Counted from the first letter of the stretch, positions 53,106 to 62,155 are shown. The stretch is DNA of 64,000 nucleotides from Paenibacillus sp. PvR098 (GCF_017833255.1 NZ_JAFIBU010000001.1:2108001-2172000); one strand, 5' to 3'. Numbers and translations are program-made. The notes: generated by a model not told the origin, from the letters alone.

Positions 53106-53384
53106 CTAATCCTCATAACCCGCCATGCCTTTGTCCATCAAGTAGTCCATCTCGGCGTCCAAAATCGCTTCAACGGTCAGTTCATCTAATTGGACATCGG
53201 ACTGGCTCATTACGTAATCGACGAGCTCGTCGCTATCAATTTCTACCTCTCCCTTGGTGTTCTCTTTCGCACTGTTGATAAATTTCTGTTCATGCTTTAA
53301 CACTAGCATAATTTTTTTGGAGTCCACGTTCGTTTTGCTTGCTATGTATTCTACAAGCTCTTTCTCATTGATTTGTTCGCTCAT
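53106..53384 (-). CDS. Small acidic protein of unknown function
   Basis: The 92-residue hydrophilic, strongly acidic protein starts MSEQINEKELVEYIASKTNV, and its second half is also helical (DELVDYVMSQSDVQLDELTVEAILDAE). The two halves each contain an ELVxYxxS motif, so it may be an internal duplication. GAGGAGATGACTACAC gives a good start. No family recognised. Confidence 0.6.
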   Translation of the reverse strand: MSEQINEKELVEYIASKTNVDSKKIMLVLKHEQKFINSAKENTKGEVEIDSDELVDYVMSQSDVQLDELTVEAILDAEMDYLMDKGMAGYED

Positions 53385-53560
53385 GTGTAGTCATCTCCTC
53401 ATCGTGATCTACAGCCCATTGTAACATAAAGTACTCGCCGCTGCTCCAATGTTCGTTTGAAGTTAAAGCTGGTTGTTACTGATAATTCGGTATAGCGCTC
53501 TATCGGCAAAAAAATGCGTACCCAAATGAACGGATACGCATGTACTCTATCCCAAGTTAT

Positions 53561-54619
53561 TTACCCTACTTGGATTTGTTTGCTTCTTAACTGTCCACAA
53601 GCGGCATCAATATCGGTCCCGTGTTCAAGTCGGACACTGCAGCTAACGCCTTGCTTTTTCAACGTGTCATAAAACGCCCTTACCGATTCTTGTTCACTTC
53701 TCTGATATTGACTGTGTTCGTCCACCGGATTGTATGGAATTAAGTTTACATTCACGAGCTGTCGTCTATCGGCAATCAGGTCAGCCAGCTCCAGCGCATG
53801 CTCCGTGCGGTCGTTTACATCCTTAAGCAGAATATATTCCAGCGTAATCCTGCGGTTCGTTTTTTCCAAATAGTAATCAATCGACTGCATTAATTGTTCT
53901 ATGGGAATGGCACGATTAATTTTCATGATCCGCGTTCGCAGCTCGTTATTTGGCGCATGCAGTGAGATCGCCAAATTCACCTGCAAATGGGCATCGGTAA
54001 ATTCAACAATTTTATCGGCAAGGCCGCTGGTCGATACGGTGATATGTCTCGGGCCAATAGCCAATCCTTTATGATCTTTAATCACGGTCAGGAAATTCAC
54101 CAGATTATTAAAATTATCAAATGGCTCGCCGATCCCCATCACCACAACGTGACTCACTCTTTCGTCCTGCTTCGCTTGATCCAGATGAAGCTGTACCTTC
54201 ATAATCTGTTCCACAATTTCGCCGCCGGATAAATCACGACTTTTGGCTAATAACCCGCTTGCACAAAAACTGCATCCGATGTTACAGCCTACTTGGGTGG
54301 TCACACAGACCGATAAACCGAATTTATGTCGCATTAATACCGTTTCAATCAGATTGCCATCACTTAACTTGAACAAGAACTTGATCGTTCCATCCTCAGA
54401 TTCCTGCTTAATGTGTTCTGTTAAGGTTTGGATGACAAAATGATCCTCTAATAGTTGAATACACTCTTTATTGACATCTATCATTTCTGAGAAGTCCGTT
54501 ACCCGTTTCCTGTAAAGCCAATCCCAGACTTGTGCCGCGCGAGACTTTTTGTGGCCTTGCTCCATAAGCCATGCTGTCAGTTGATCCAATGTCAATCCAT
54601 ATATGGATTCCTTATTCAT
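53561..54619 (-). CDS. rlmN: RlmN-type radical SAM 23S rRNA (adenine2503-C2)-methyltransferase
   Basis: From the ATG at 54619, behind AAAGAGGG, the enzyme has 352 residues. The radical SAM cluster motif is [17 protein letters not shown] follows, and the methyl-carrier cysteine is in DIDAACGQL near the C-terminus. [20 protein letters not shown] and GIGEPFDNF place it with RlmN, not the resistance enzyme Cfr. It stands alone rather than in the usual rRNA/ribosome-maturation operon, so it may be a second copy. Confidence 0.85.
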   Translation of the reverse strand: MNKESIYGLTLDQLTAWLMEQGHKKSRAAQVWDWLYRKRVTDFSEMIDVNKECIQLLEDHFVIQTLTEHIKQESEDGTIKFLFKLSDGNLIETVLMRHKFGLSVCVTTQVGCNIGCSFCASGLLAKSRDLSGGEIVEQIMKVQLHLDQAKQDERVSHVVVMGIGEPFDNFNNLVNFLTVIKDHKGLAIGPRHITVSTSGLADKIVEFTDAHLQVNLAISLHAPNNELRTRIMKINRAIPIEQLMQSIDYYLEKTNRRITLEYILLKDVNDRTEHALELADLIADRRQLVNVNLIPYNPVDEHSQYQRSEQESVRAFYDTLKKQGVSCSVRLEHGTDIDAACGQLRSKQIQVG

Positions 54620-54786
54620 TCGTTGCCCTCTTTTCAAAACGATAAATTTCAGCCCTCTGCTTCAGCGGCCGAATAGCTAATAACCTATTTATTATTGTCC
54701 CAAATCTTTTTCATTAAAACAAGGGGAGCAAGGCGTTATTTTCTCTTTTGCTGATTTTGGCAATCCAACAAAAAGCTTCCCTAAAT

Positions 54787-54834
54787 CAAAAAACCTCACC
54801 CTGGTCCGCATGGTGAAAAACGGAGGGTGAGGTT
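54787..54834 (-). terminator. Terminator of the ubiD operon
   Basis: AACCTCACCCT and AGGGTGAGGTT pair perfectly around a 21-base loop, followed on the minus strand by TTTTTTGATTT. It ends the operon containing ubiD, the zinc-ribbon gene and the binding-protein gene. Confidence 0.85.
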
Positions 54835-54909
54835 GTTGTTCATCAAAGCTTATTGCCCTTCTGGGCATCATCCAAAGGTGCGATGCAGCCCAAATGTTTT
54901 TCTAAGAAA

Positions 54910-56085
54910 TTACTTTTTCAGCAGCTTATTGGCCAATTCTATAATTCGCAGCTTTAAATCAACATATTCTTCTCTAGAGTGCACAAAATATTTATCCTTA
55001 TTTTGCATATCCAAAACCGTAGTTGGATCACCAGGTTGGACCTCCAGACGACGACTATTTAATTTTACGGCATTCACCAGCTGCTGCTGCGCTTGATGAG
55101 TCAGAAGCCAATTTACATATACTTTGGCAGCGTTGGGGTGAGGGGCATTTTTCAAAAGCTGCAATGCGCCAAACCCTGTACCTTGCGGAGGCATGTCATC
55201 TTTTAACGTAACAATGTTTTTCCCTAGTCCTTGCGCAGCAAACGGCGCCAATTCCGGAGCATTGAATCCAATGGTGATAGGATAGTTCCCTCTAACGAGC
55301 CATTCAGCTTGTTGGCGGTTATCCGAGGTTATGGCCAAGCCCTGGTTGGTTAACAGATTTACTATAAAATCTTCTCCATACATATTCATAAGGGCCGCCG
55401 CTGAACTTTGACCCGCTCCGCCTCGCAAATCTTGTATCGATATTTTTCCTTTAAATTTTGGATCTAACAGCTGACTTGATGAAGACAACTCAGCCTCCGA
55501 TATAAAATCCCGATTTACAAAAGTGGTTGGTTCTGCAAAAGCAAGGTAACTTAAAAAATATTGGCCTTCTTTGTCAACAAAAGCTCCGTTAAACCCGCCA
55601 AACCAAACACTATCCTTGGTATTTTCCGGTTGGATCAATGGTCGGATAGGATCAAAGAGCCCTGCCCTTTTTGATTCGTAAGCATCTCCGCTAACTCCAC
55701 CCGCACGCAGATCCCACAAATATTGTCCGAGCTCCTGTTCTTTTTTGACACGAGGCCAGAAGTCCCTGCTGTTCGCTCCCGTATATTCCACTTTGATACC
55801 CGGATACTCCGCTTCAAAGGCATCCACTAACGATTTTTTCCAGAGCGGGCTCGGTGAACCGGACAATACCACTTTTCCTTCCTTCTTCGCTTCATTTACT
55901 ATTTGCTCCCAACCGGAGTCCGTACTGGTAGATCCTAAAAGGGTGGCATTCGTGTTTTGGGGATCATTCGGGTTTGTTTTGGGAGCAGCCGTCTGTCCGC
56001 CGCAAGCTGTAGAGGCTGCAATTAGACAACCTAATACAGCAGTAAAAAAAGCACCTTTTCTTCTGCCCCAAGCTTTACTCAACAT
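54910..56085 (-). CDS. ABC-type substrate-binding lipoprotein (FutA/spermidine-binding type fold)
   Basis: A 391-residue lipoprotein with signal peptide and lipobox STAC (Cys28), then a two-lobe periplasmic-binding fold (WEQIVNEAKKEGKVVL, ALLNMYG-type helices, NAPHPNAAKVYVNWLL near residue 310). The family includes iron(III), thiamine and organic-anion binders. No permease or ATPase gene is nearby. It is the third gene of an operon starting with ubiD, so capturing an aromatic acid or its salt is a reasonable inference. Confidence 0.85.
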   Translation of the reverse strand: MLSKAWGRRKGAFFTAVLGCLIAASTACGGQTAAPKTNPNDPQNTNATLLGSTSTDSGWEQIVNEAKKEGKVVLSGSPSPLWKKSLVDAFEAEYPGIKVEYTGANSRDFWPRVKKEQELGQYLWDLRAGGVSGDAYESKRAGLFDPIRPLIQPENTKDSVWFGGFNGAFVDKEGQYFLSYLAFAEPTTFVNRDFISEAELSSSSQLLDPKFKGKISIQDLRGGAGQSSAAALMNMYGEDFIVNLLTNQGLAITSDNRQQAEWLVRGNYPITIGFNAPELAPFAAQGLGKNIVTLKDDMPPQGTGFGALQLLKNAPHPNAAKVYVNWLLTHQAQQQLVNAVKLNSRRLEVQPGDPTTVLDMQNKDKYFVHSREEYVDLKLRIIELANKLLKK

Positions 56086-56130
56086 CTCGTTCCCCCCTTT
56101 GTAAACAAAGTATGATGATATCCAAAGGCG

Positions 56131-56289
56131 CTACTTCACACCTTCGATTTTCGTTGCGGATTGCTCGGGAAGATATTCATAATGGCATTTCGGACATACC
56201 GTCGGAAAGTTTTTGATTTCAAGAAGCTCCCTTCCGACATAATATTTAAAATAGCACTCAGGACAGGTCAACCAGTACACTTTATTCAT
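56131..56289 (-). CDS. Small zinc-ribbon protein of the ubiD operon
   Basis: From the ATG at 56289 the protein has 52 residues with two CxxC pairs, CPEC near residue 9 and CPKC near 32, forming one zinc ribbon. Spacing to GGGAG is long (12 bases), and a start ten codons earlier is possible. Several UbiD-type decarboxylase operons carry a small zinc-binding subunit (BsdD/VdcD type). The sequence is not clearly that family, but its position between ubiD and the binding protein suggests a comparable role. Confidence 0.6.
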   Translation of the reverse strand: MNKVYWLTCPECYFKYYVGRELLEIKNFPTVCPKCHYEYLPEQSATKIEGVK

Positions 56290-56333
56290 AGCCAAACCAA
56301 TCTCCCTTCGTTTGATCATCGATATGAGATGTA

Positions 56334-57761
56334 TTACAGTTTTTCTGACTTCACCTGATTTAAAATGTTTGGATCAATGTATTCCACGGCTTTAATCCTC
56401 TCCGCCACTTCTTTATCAATCGCATTCCGGTTGGAATAGGCTCTTCCGGCCGGCATCGTACAATCGATTCCGCCTTTGGTAGTGACCGAATCCTCATCCG
56501 CCGACGGATCAAGACCGACACTTCTTGTGTTAGGGAACACCATGACATCCCGATCCCATTGGGTCCTTGTCGCTAAAGCAAAAAGACATTCCGCTTCGTC
56601 ATGAATATCGATATCATCATCAAAAGTAAATACATGTTTAATTCTCGGATCGATCGTTAACGTCTGCATGATCGCTTCACGTGCATCTCCCGGCCTCGGA
56701 TCTTTGAACTGTAGATAAACATGAAAACGCCCCTGAGCCGATAAAGGTAAATGTACTTTTTGAAGGGTGGGCACGCTATTTTTTACAATTTCATAAATTA
56801 ACCCTTCCAGAACATAATTGCCCCATTGCTGTCCTCCCGCCGTACCCACGATAAAATTCATCCAATACGGATTCTTTCGTTGAGTGACCGCAGTAACGAT
56901 GAATTTGGGATTTGGAATCTGCGGTCCCGTATATCCGGTGTATTCCCCGAACGGACCTTCCGGATATCGTTCTCCCGCTTCAAGGTATCCCTCGATTACA
57001 ATTTCCGCATCGGCGGGTACAAGCAGTTCCTCCCCAAAGGTTTCAGACGGAACGACTCTGAGCGGCTCACCCATTAGTCCTCCCATGGCTGCGTAATGGC
57101 TTTCCGGATAGCCTAATCTCGCTTGGCCTCCCAAATAAGCGCTTGGATGATGCCCCACCCAATAGGCCACCGGCATGTTTTTACCCATCTTTTCATACTT
57201 TCTGAAATTCAGCATGTTATGCGTATGTTTAGCTAAATAGCATCGGATCTCCCTGGGCCCGACAATCCAGCCTCTTTGCAGGCTTGTATTATCAATCCCT
57301 GTATCCGGATCAGCTGTGGTCAGCTCACCTGCTGAAATATAAGAGCCGGGGTCAGAGTTAAAATGTTTAATCGCCGGGATGTCAAAAAGATTCACTTCAT
57401 CTCCTTTATATATTACTTCTTTAACGGGGGCTTCAGATTTAGAAATCGTAACCGGGTCGATCCTGTTCAAGCGTGTCCGCCGGAAGTATTCAGTACCCGC
57501 ATTATCGTAAGAAACGCCCATGGCATCCGCGCACCGCTGACGTGACCCAAGCAAATTCATCACTAATGGAAACTTTGCTTTGTGACCATTGGGGTGAACG
57601 ATATTGTTGAATATCAAGATGGGATATTTTTGCTGTTTTTCAAGCTCCAAAACAATAGCGGTTACCTCTTGCTCCGAACTTATTTCCCGATCGATTTCAA
57701 TAACTTGCGTAGGTTCTTTTTCCTTGTATTCTTCTAAAAACTGATGTAAATCCTTAGCCAA
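56334..57761 (-). CDS. UbiD family (prenyl-FMN dependent) decarboxylase
   Basis: A 475-residue UbiD family enzyme, which reversibly decarboxylates aromatic or unsaturated acids using prenylated FMN. It shows the conserved EGPFGEYTGY segment with catalytic glutamate near residue 265, RCYLAKHTHN with cofactor-binding arginine and GGIDCTMP near 420. The start is TTG at 57761 behind AAGGAGGGG. No ubiX is present in the window. It heads a three-gene operon and is divergent from lysR and a HAD/riboflavin kinase-like fusion gene. Confidence 0.9.
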   Translation of the reverse strand: MAKDLHQFLEEYKEKEPTQVIEIDREISSEQEVTAIVLELEKQQKYPILIFNNIVHPNGHKAKFPLVMNLLGSRQRCADAMGVSYDNAGTEYFRRTRLNRIDPVTISKSEAPVKEVIYKGDEVNLFDIPAIKHFNSDPGSYISAGELTTADPDTGIDNTSLQRGWIVGPREIRCYLAKHTHNMLNFRKYEKMGKNMPVAYWVGHHPSAYLGGQARLGYPESHYAAMGGLMGEPLRVVPSETFGEELLVPADAEIVIEGYLEAGERYPEGPFGEYTGYTGPQIPNPKFIVTAVTQRKNPYWMNFIVGTAGGQQWGNYVLEGLIYEIVKNSVPTLQKVHLPLSAQGRFHVYLQFKDPRPGDAREAIMQTLTIDPRIKHVFTFDDDIDIHDEAECLFALATRTQWDRDVMVFPNTRSVGLDPSADEDSVTTKGGIDCTMPAGRAYSNRNAIDKEVAERIKAVEYIDPNILNQVKSEKL

Positions 57762-57864
57762 CTGAAACCCCTCCTTGTGAATATGAAATGGTTTAAAGGT
57801 AAAGATTGTTCAGACTTAAAATAATTGGTATACTAGAATCTCAGTATGGCTTGCGCTATTATGC

Positions 57865-57894
57865 ATTACCTAAGCAATTTGGTGCTTTGGTAAT
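57865..57894. promoter_or_regulatory. Palindromic LysR-type operator candidate
   Basis: ATTACCTAAGCA and TGCTTTGGTAAT form a 30-bp inverted repeat with one mismatch around ATTTGG, midway between divergent ubiD and lysR. It is the obvious binding site for the LysR protein. Confidence 0.65.
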
Positions 57895-58000
57895 TTTCGA
57901 TAATCAAATTATAAATCGCTTACATTCCCTTAAACAATACGCTTTTTAACTATGCACCCATAGCTAATCGGTTATAGGTGATCAAAGGGAGGTTCGGAAA

Positions 58001-58924
58001 TTGTTTGAATCGACAATACACCGTCTGCGTATTTTTCAATCCGTGATCCAATCCGGAAGCTTCAGTTCTGCCGCCAAAAAATTAGGCATCACCCAGCCTT
58101 CCATTAGTGCTCATATTCAAGCTTTGGAGCAGGAATTGGGCAAACAGCTTTTTACCCGTGACCCTGGGAGAAAGGCAACACTAACCGAAGCAGGAGAAAT
58201 TCTATACTCCTATACGCTGGAAATCACCTCCAAAACCAATCAAGTCGAACTTAGTTTAAAAAAATTACAGGAGAAGCAAAAACAGTTCTCCATCATTGCA
58301 CAGCCCCACATTGCGAATATATTGCTGCCTTCCTATCTGGCTTCATTTAACAAAACCCACCCCAACATTGATATTCTTATTTACAGTCAAAATTTGGACG
58401 TCGTGATCCATCATGTCGTTGAGGGCAAATCTGATTTTGGATTGGTAACGGTCCTTCAACCTATTGATGGACTCTATTCTGAGCTCCTTAGATATGAAAA
58501 TCTTGCATTTGTCGTTGGACCAACCCATGAACTGGCAAACAGAACAAGCATCGACCCGATGGAATTGGGGAATTACTCGTATGTTGGCGGATTAAAAACA
58601 TCCGTTTATTACAAAATGATGCGTGGTTTTCTTAATAAATTAGGAATAAACCCGTATAATGTGGTTATACAGCTGGAAGATTACAAAACTATTATTGAAG
58701 TTGTAAAACGAGGAACGGGAATCGCTATTTTGTCGTCATTTACCGTTCAACATGAAATCAATGAAGGACATTTAGTGAGATTACCGCTTCGATGCGAACC
58801 ACTACAAACGGAGTTAAGACTGATTTTTAACCAAGATCTAAAAATGTCGGAGGAAGCCAGATTATTCATGGCGTTTCTGCGAGATGAACTGCATCTTAAA
58901 CATATGGAGAGTGGGCACGTGTGA
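58001..58924 (+). CDS. LysR family transcriptional regulator
   Basis: The 307-residue regulator has an N-terminal helix-turn-helix (SFSSAAKKLGITQPSISAHIQALEQELG split near residues 22-46) and a two-lobe effector domain. The start is TTG at 58001 behind AAGGGAGG. It is divergent from the ubiD operon, with a 30-bp palindrome between them. Its stop overlaps the start of the HAD/riboflavin kinase-like fusion gene, so regulator and fusion are co-translated. Confidence 0.9.
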   Translation: MFESTIHRLRIFQSVIQSGSFSSAAKKLGITQPSISAHIQALEQELGKQLFTRDPGRKATLTEAGEILYSYTLEITSKTNQVELSLKKLQEKQKQFSIIAQPHIANILLPSYLASFNKTHPNIDILIYSQNLDVVIHHVVEGKSDFGLVTVLQPIDGLYSELLRYENLAFVVGPTHELANRTSIDPMELGNYSYVGGLKTSVYYKMMRGFLNKLGINPYNVVIQLEDYKTIIEVVKRGTGIAILSSFTVQHEINEGHLVRLPLRCEPLQTELRLIFNQDLKMSEEARLFMAFLRDELHLKHMESGHV

Positions 58925-60018
58925 ATACCCTTCCTGATATCATTGATACCGTTTTATTTGATCTGGACGGAACATTGATTGACTCGTTTGAAGCCTTTTT
59001 TCAAATTTGCAAGGCGTCCTGCGAAGCGGTCGACCATCCTCTACCCGAACGCACGACGCTTTTTGCCGTCATGAATGAAGGGGCTTCCTTTTTCGATCTA
59101 TGCTTTCCTGCCGATCTGCCTCGAAGACAATCCGTGATTGACGCTTTTATCCAAGAGAGTCAGCGTATTCGCCTCGATTATTTGATTCGCTATTCACAAC
59201 TGATGCCGGACGCTGCAGAACTGATTCAACACCTTCACAGGTCTAAGTACAAGCTCGGGATCATTACCTCCTCCCGTAGAGAGGCCCTTGCACCGCTTGA
59301 CCGCTCACAGTTAACCGAGTATTTTGACGTGATTGTCACCAAAGACGATGTAGCCGAACTAAAGCCGCACCCGGAAGGGATTCAATTCGCTCTGCGGCAT
59401 TTGAAAAGCGACCCGAGTAAAACCTTAATGGTAGGGGACACACCGATGGATATGTTGGCGGGTAAAGCCTCGCAAACACAGACGGCCGGAGTGCTATCAA
59501 GTACGGAGAATGAAGCAGTGCTTAAAAACACTTTTCCAGATATGCTGTTTTCCTCGTTATCGGATTTGGGCGTATGGCTGAACATGGATGCCTCTAGAAG
59601 TGCGAAACCGGCCCGGTCGGTTCTTCTGCAAGCGGAATATAGCGAAGGGCTTGGAAAAGCTTCCGGCTTTCTTACGATGGATTGGGTGCGTCAACGCATA
59701 GAAGAAATCACCGGCTTTACACCTTATCCCGGAACCTTTAACCTGGACCTGTCTCCGTCATCGGTTCATCGACTTCAACGGTTTCGGGAAACACACGACC
59801 GTTCAGGTCATGTATTTCATTCTCAGCCGGGCTTTTGCGACGCCCTATTATTCCCTTGCAGGCTGCAATCCCCTTTGGCCGAAACGCGTGCTTTTGTGCT
59901 TTTTCCCATGGTTCCGCATTATCCCTTGCACAAACTGGAGGTTGTCGCCCCTATTCAGCTAGCCAGGCATCTCGGAGCAAAAGGCAACTCTCATATCCAA
60001 ATGGAAATGTATCTGTAA
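58921..60018 (+). CDS. HAD phosphatase fused to a CTP-dependent riboflavin kinase-like (DUF120) domain
   Basis: The 365-residue protein starts at GTG 58921, overlapping the lysR stop. Residues 1-220 form a HAD-IA phosphatase: FDLDGTL with Asp14 and Asp16, ITSS at 115-118, Lys148 in KPHP and VGDTPMDM at 171-178. Residues about 235-365 match the archaeal RibK/DUF120 fold: GFTPYPGTFNLDL near 265-277 and LEVVAPIQLARHLGAKG at 339-355. Archaeal RibK phosphorylates riboflavin with CTP to make FMN. Beside a prenyl-FMN decarboxylase, a flavin cofactor role is the natural inference. Confidence 0.75.
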   Translation: MNTLPDIIDTVLFDLDGTLIDSFEAFFQICKASCEAVDHPLPERTTLFAVMNEGASFFDLCFPADLPRRQSVIDAFIQESQRIRLDYLIRYSQLMPDAAELIQHLHRSKYKLGIITSSRREALAPLDRSQLTEYFDVIVTKDDVAELKPHPEGIQFALRHLKSDPSKTLMVGDTPMDMLAGKASQTQTAGVLSSTENEAVLKNTFPDMLFSSLSDLGVWLNMDASRSAKPARSVLLQAEYSEGLGKASGFLTMDWVRQRIEEITGFTPYPGTFNLDLSPSSVHRLQRFRETHDRSGHVFHSQPGFCDALLFPCRLQSPLAETRAFVLFPMVPHYPLHKLEVVAPIQLARHLGAKGNSHIQMEMYL

Positions 60019-60111
60019 AGTAATCGTATACAATTTGTTTACCGCGGCAATGGAGTTGACACTTTAAAGCCATCGGATTGAGTTCTTATGTACAATCATG
60101 TTTATTCTGGA

Positions 60112-60687
60112 TTATTCTGTTTGTTTTATTTTTTTCAGCTTACGTCTTTTTATAACTACAAATACAATGGCTAACAATAAACCTATCCCAAGAAATACAT
60201 AATTAAGATGATCCAGCATATGCACAGCTGTTCTTCCGTAAAGATAAAAAAGAATGCCCACTGCATAGAACTTGGCCGCCCGTCCCAAAGCAGCATAAGC
60301 TAACAATTTCCATATTGAAAAGTTTAAGCACCCAGCCATGATGGTAAACACTTTGAAAGGAATAGGTGTAAAAGCTCCGATTAAAATAGCCATCTCGCCA
60401 TTTTTTTGCAGCATATTCGTCGCTTTATCCATTAGGTCTTTCTTGAGCAGCTTATCCAACATGGAGCTGCCTATATATTTCCCTATCAGATAGCCAAGGG
60501 GGGTTCCTAACAAACTTGCAATAAATCCAACCGTTGCGAACCATAGAGCCGAAGACGGGTGGACTGCACTTAAAGGAACTTGCAGGAAAAATGCTGGGAT
60601 CGGAAAGATGATGGCATCCAAAAAGGAATGAATGAATAGTCCCCAAACACCAAATTCCTTTAAAAAATCGATGACTTCTCGAAACAT
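60112..60687 (-). CDS. VTT/DedA-type (SNARE-associated) membrane protein
   Basis: From the ATG at 60687, behind GAGGAG, the protein has 191 residues with about five helices. The VTT features are visible as FIHSFLDAIIFPIPAFFL, GYLIGKYIG and TPIPFKVFTIMAG. It resembles the YqaA-like group more than the classical DedA. VTT proteins include lipid scramblases and carrier flippases. It is monocistronic. Confidence 0.78.
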   Translation of the reverse strand: MFREVIDFLKEFGVWGLFIHSFLDAIIFPIPAFFLQVPLSAVHPSSALWFATVGFIASLLGTPLGYLIGKYIGSSMLDKLLKKDLMDKATNMLQKNGEMAILIGAFTPIPFKVFTIMAGCLNFSIWKLLAYAALGRAAKFYAVGILFYLYGRTAVHMLDHLNYVFLGIGLLLAIVFVVIKRRKLKKIKQTE

Positions 60688-60838
60688 TACATCGGGTCTC
60701 CTCACACGGTACAAACTTAAACGATAGAACAAGGATACCATAAAAATACGACAAACCTATAATAAAATTGCTATAATCAAGAGCTTGGTCTGACCTATGA
60801 CCTCAAGGAGCTTTCCAAGCTCCTGCCAAACAAACGAA

Positions 60839-60863
60839 GAGGCATTCATCGACTGAATGCCTC
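60839..60863 (-). terminator. Probable terminator of the desaturase gene
   Basis: GAGGCATTC and GAATGCCTC pair around seven bases, followed on the minus strand by TTCGTTTGTTTGG, a poor U tract. A second hairpin, AGGAGCTT/AAGCTCCT, lies just beyond at 60806-60824. Confidence 0.5.
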
Positions 60864-60884
60864 ACATTTCATCCAATATGCTTC

Positions 60885-61991
60885 TTACACTTCCATTTTA
60901 TTGATGCTATACTGCCGAGCCTTATCCGACAAACGCTTGATATCCCTAAACCCTATGAATCTCTTGGTATCCTCGTCCCAAATTCGGAAACGAAGGGATT
61001 GCAAGCTGGATCGTAGAGTGATCGTCTGTACATCCTGCAATTGGGGGTTCGAATTATGAACCCTCTCAAGGTAGTAATTAGGCACTCGCGGACTCAAATG
61101 ATGGATGTGATGAAAGCCGATATTTCCGGTCATCCAGTGAAGGACTCTGGGCAGCTTGTAGAAGGAGCTTCCCTGCAGGGCTGCTTTTACGTAATCCCAA
61201 TTCTCTTCAGTTTCATAGTACGTTTCCTCAAACTGGTGCTGGACATAAAAGAGCCAGATTCCGGCTATGCCTGATACTAGAAAAATCGGACCTTGAATAA
61301 GAAGAAACTCCTGCCAGCCTATGGCCCAGCAGAGCAATCCCGAAATCCCAACGATACCGAGGTTCGTGATGTACGTATTGATCCGTTCCTTCATCCCCGC
61401 GCGTTTGCGGTTAAAACGGTAATCAATAAGAAAAATGTAGATCGGTCCTATGCCAAACATGAATATAGGGTTCCGGTACAGCCGATAGACCATCCGTTTC
61501 AGCCATGACGAGGACAAATACTCTTCCACCGTTAGCGTCCAGATATCTCCTGTTCCACGTTTACTCAAGTTCCCGCTGGTAGCGTGATGAACCGTGTGGC
61601 TGTGTCTCCATTGGAGATAGGGGCAGCAGGTAAGAATCCCGGTTATCGTTCCGACAATTTCATTGGCCATCCGATTTTTGAAGAAGGATTTATGGCAGCA
61701 ATCGTGAAAAATAATAAAAATCCGGACCAGAAACCCGCCGGCAACCACGGTCACCGCAAGCGTAAGCAAATACGAAATCGATAGACTCCAATAAGCGAGA
61801 TACCAGAGCAGAAAAAACGGCCCTACCGTATTGATGATCTGCCACACACTGTAATTCATATGCGGTCTTTCGTAAACTGCAATATTCTCCCGCCAACTGT
61901 CTTTTTGTCCCTCGTGCTGTAGGTCTGTAATATAAATCCCTCTCTCTTCATCACTTATCTCTATTATAATAGGAATTGAAACTGATTTCAC
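60885..61991 (-). CDS. des: Acyl-lipid fatty acid desaturase (Des-like)
   Basis: An integral-membrane di-iron desaturase that inserts a double bond into membrane lipid acyl chains, as B. subtilis Des (delta-5) does in the cold. The three histidine boxes are HDCCH, HSHTVHH and HHIHH, and the body aligns closely with Des throughout. The frame opens at GTG 61991 (368 residues), but no ribosome binding site precedes it and a promoter-like TATAAT lies inside. Homology puts the start near 61931, where the codon is ATT behind AGAGAGGG. The true start is unsettled. Confidence 0.85.
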   Translation of the reverse strand: MKSVSIPIIIEISDEERGIYITDLQHEGQKDSWRENIAVYERPHMNYSVWQIINTVGPFFLLWYLAYWSLSISYLLTLAVTVVAGGFLVRIFIIFHDCCHKSFFKNRMANEIVGTITGILTCCPYLQWRHSHTVHHATSGNLSKRGTGDIWTLTVEEYLSSSWLKRMVYRLYRNPIFMFGIGPIYIFLIDYRFNRKRAGMKERINTYITNLGIVGISGLLCWAIGWQEFLLIQGPIFLVSGIAGIWLFYVQHQFEETYYETEENWDYVKAALQGSSFYKLPRVLHWMTGNIGFHHIHHLSPRVPNYYLERVHNSNPQLQDVQTITLRSSLQSLRFRIWDEDTKRFIGFRDIKRLSDKARQYSINKMEV

Positions 61992-62125
61992 TAGGCAAAT
62001 AATTCATTCCAATCTATATACTACGTTAGATTTCGAGAAAGGTTTCATTTATTTTTTTTAACTCTTTAAGAGGGTCGTGTGAATTCACAGAATAACCTTA
62101 CTTTTTAGTCATTTTACGGGTGTAC

Positions 62126-62155
62126 AAAAGAAAAACCGCTGGAGATTGCTCCAGC
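62126..62155 (-). terminator. Orphan minus-strand terminator-like hairpin
   Basis: GCTGGAG and CTCCAGC pair around four bases (62138-62155), followed on the minus strand by GGTTTTTCTTTT. No minus-strand gene ends just upstream of it. It may be a scar of a lost gene or a barrier against readthrough into the desaturase promoter. Confidence 0.45.

Noticed and set aside
53561-54619. Cfr-type antibiotic resistance methyltransferase
   Set aside because: The [17 protein letters not shown] and N-terminal features are those of RlmN; Cfr differs at these positions.
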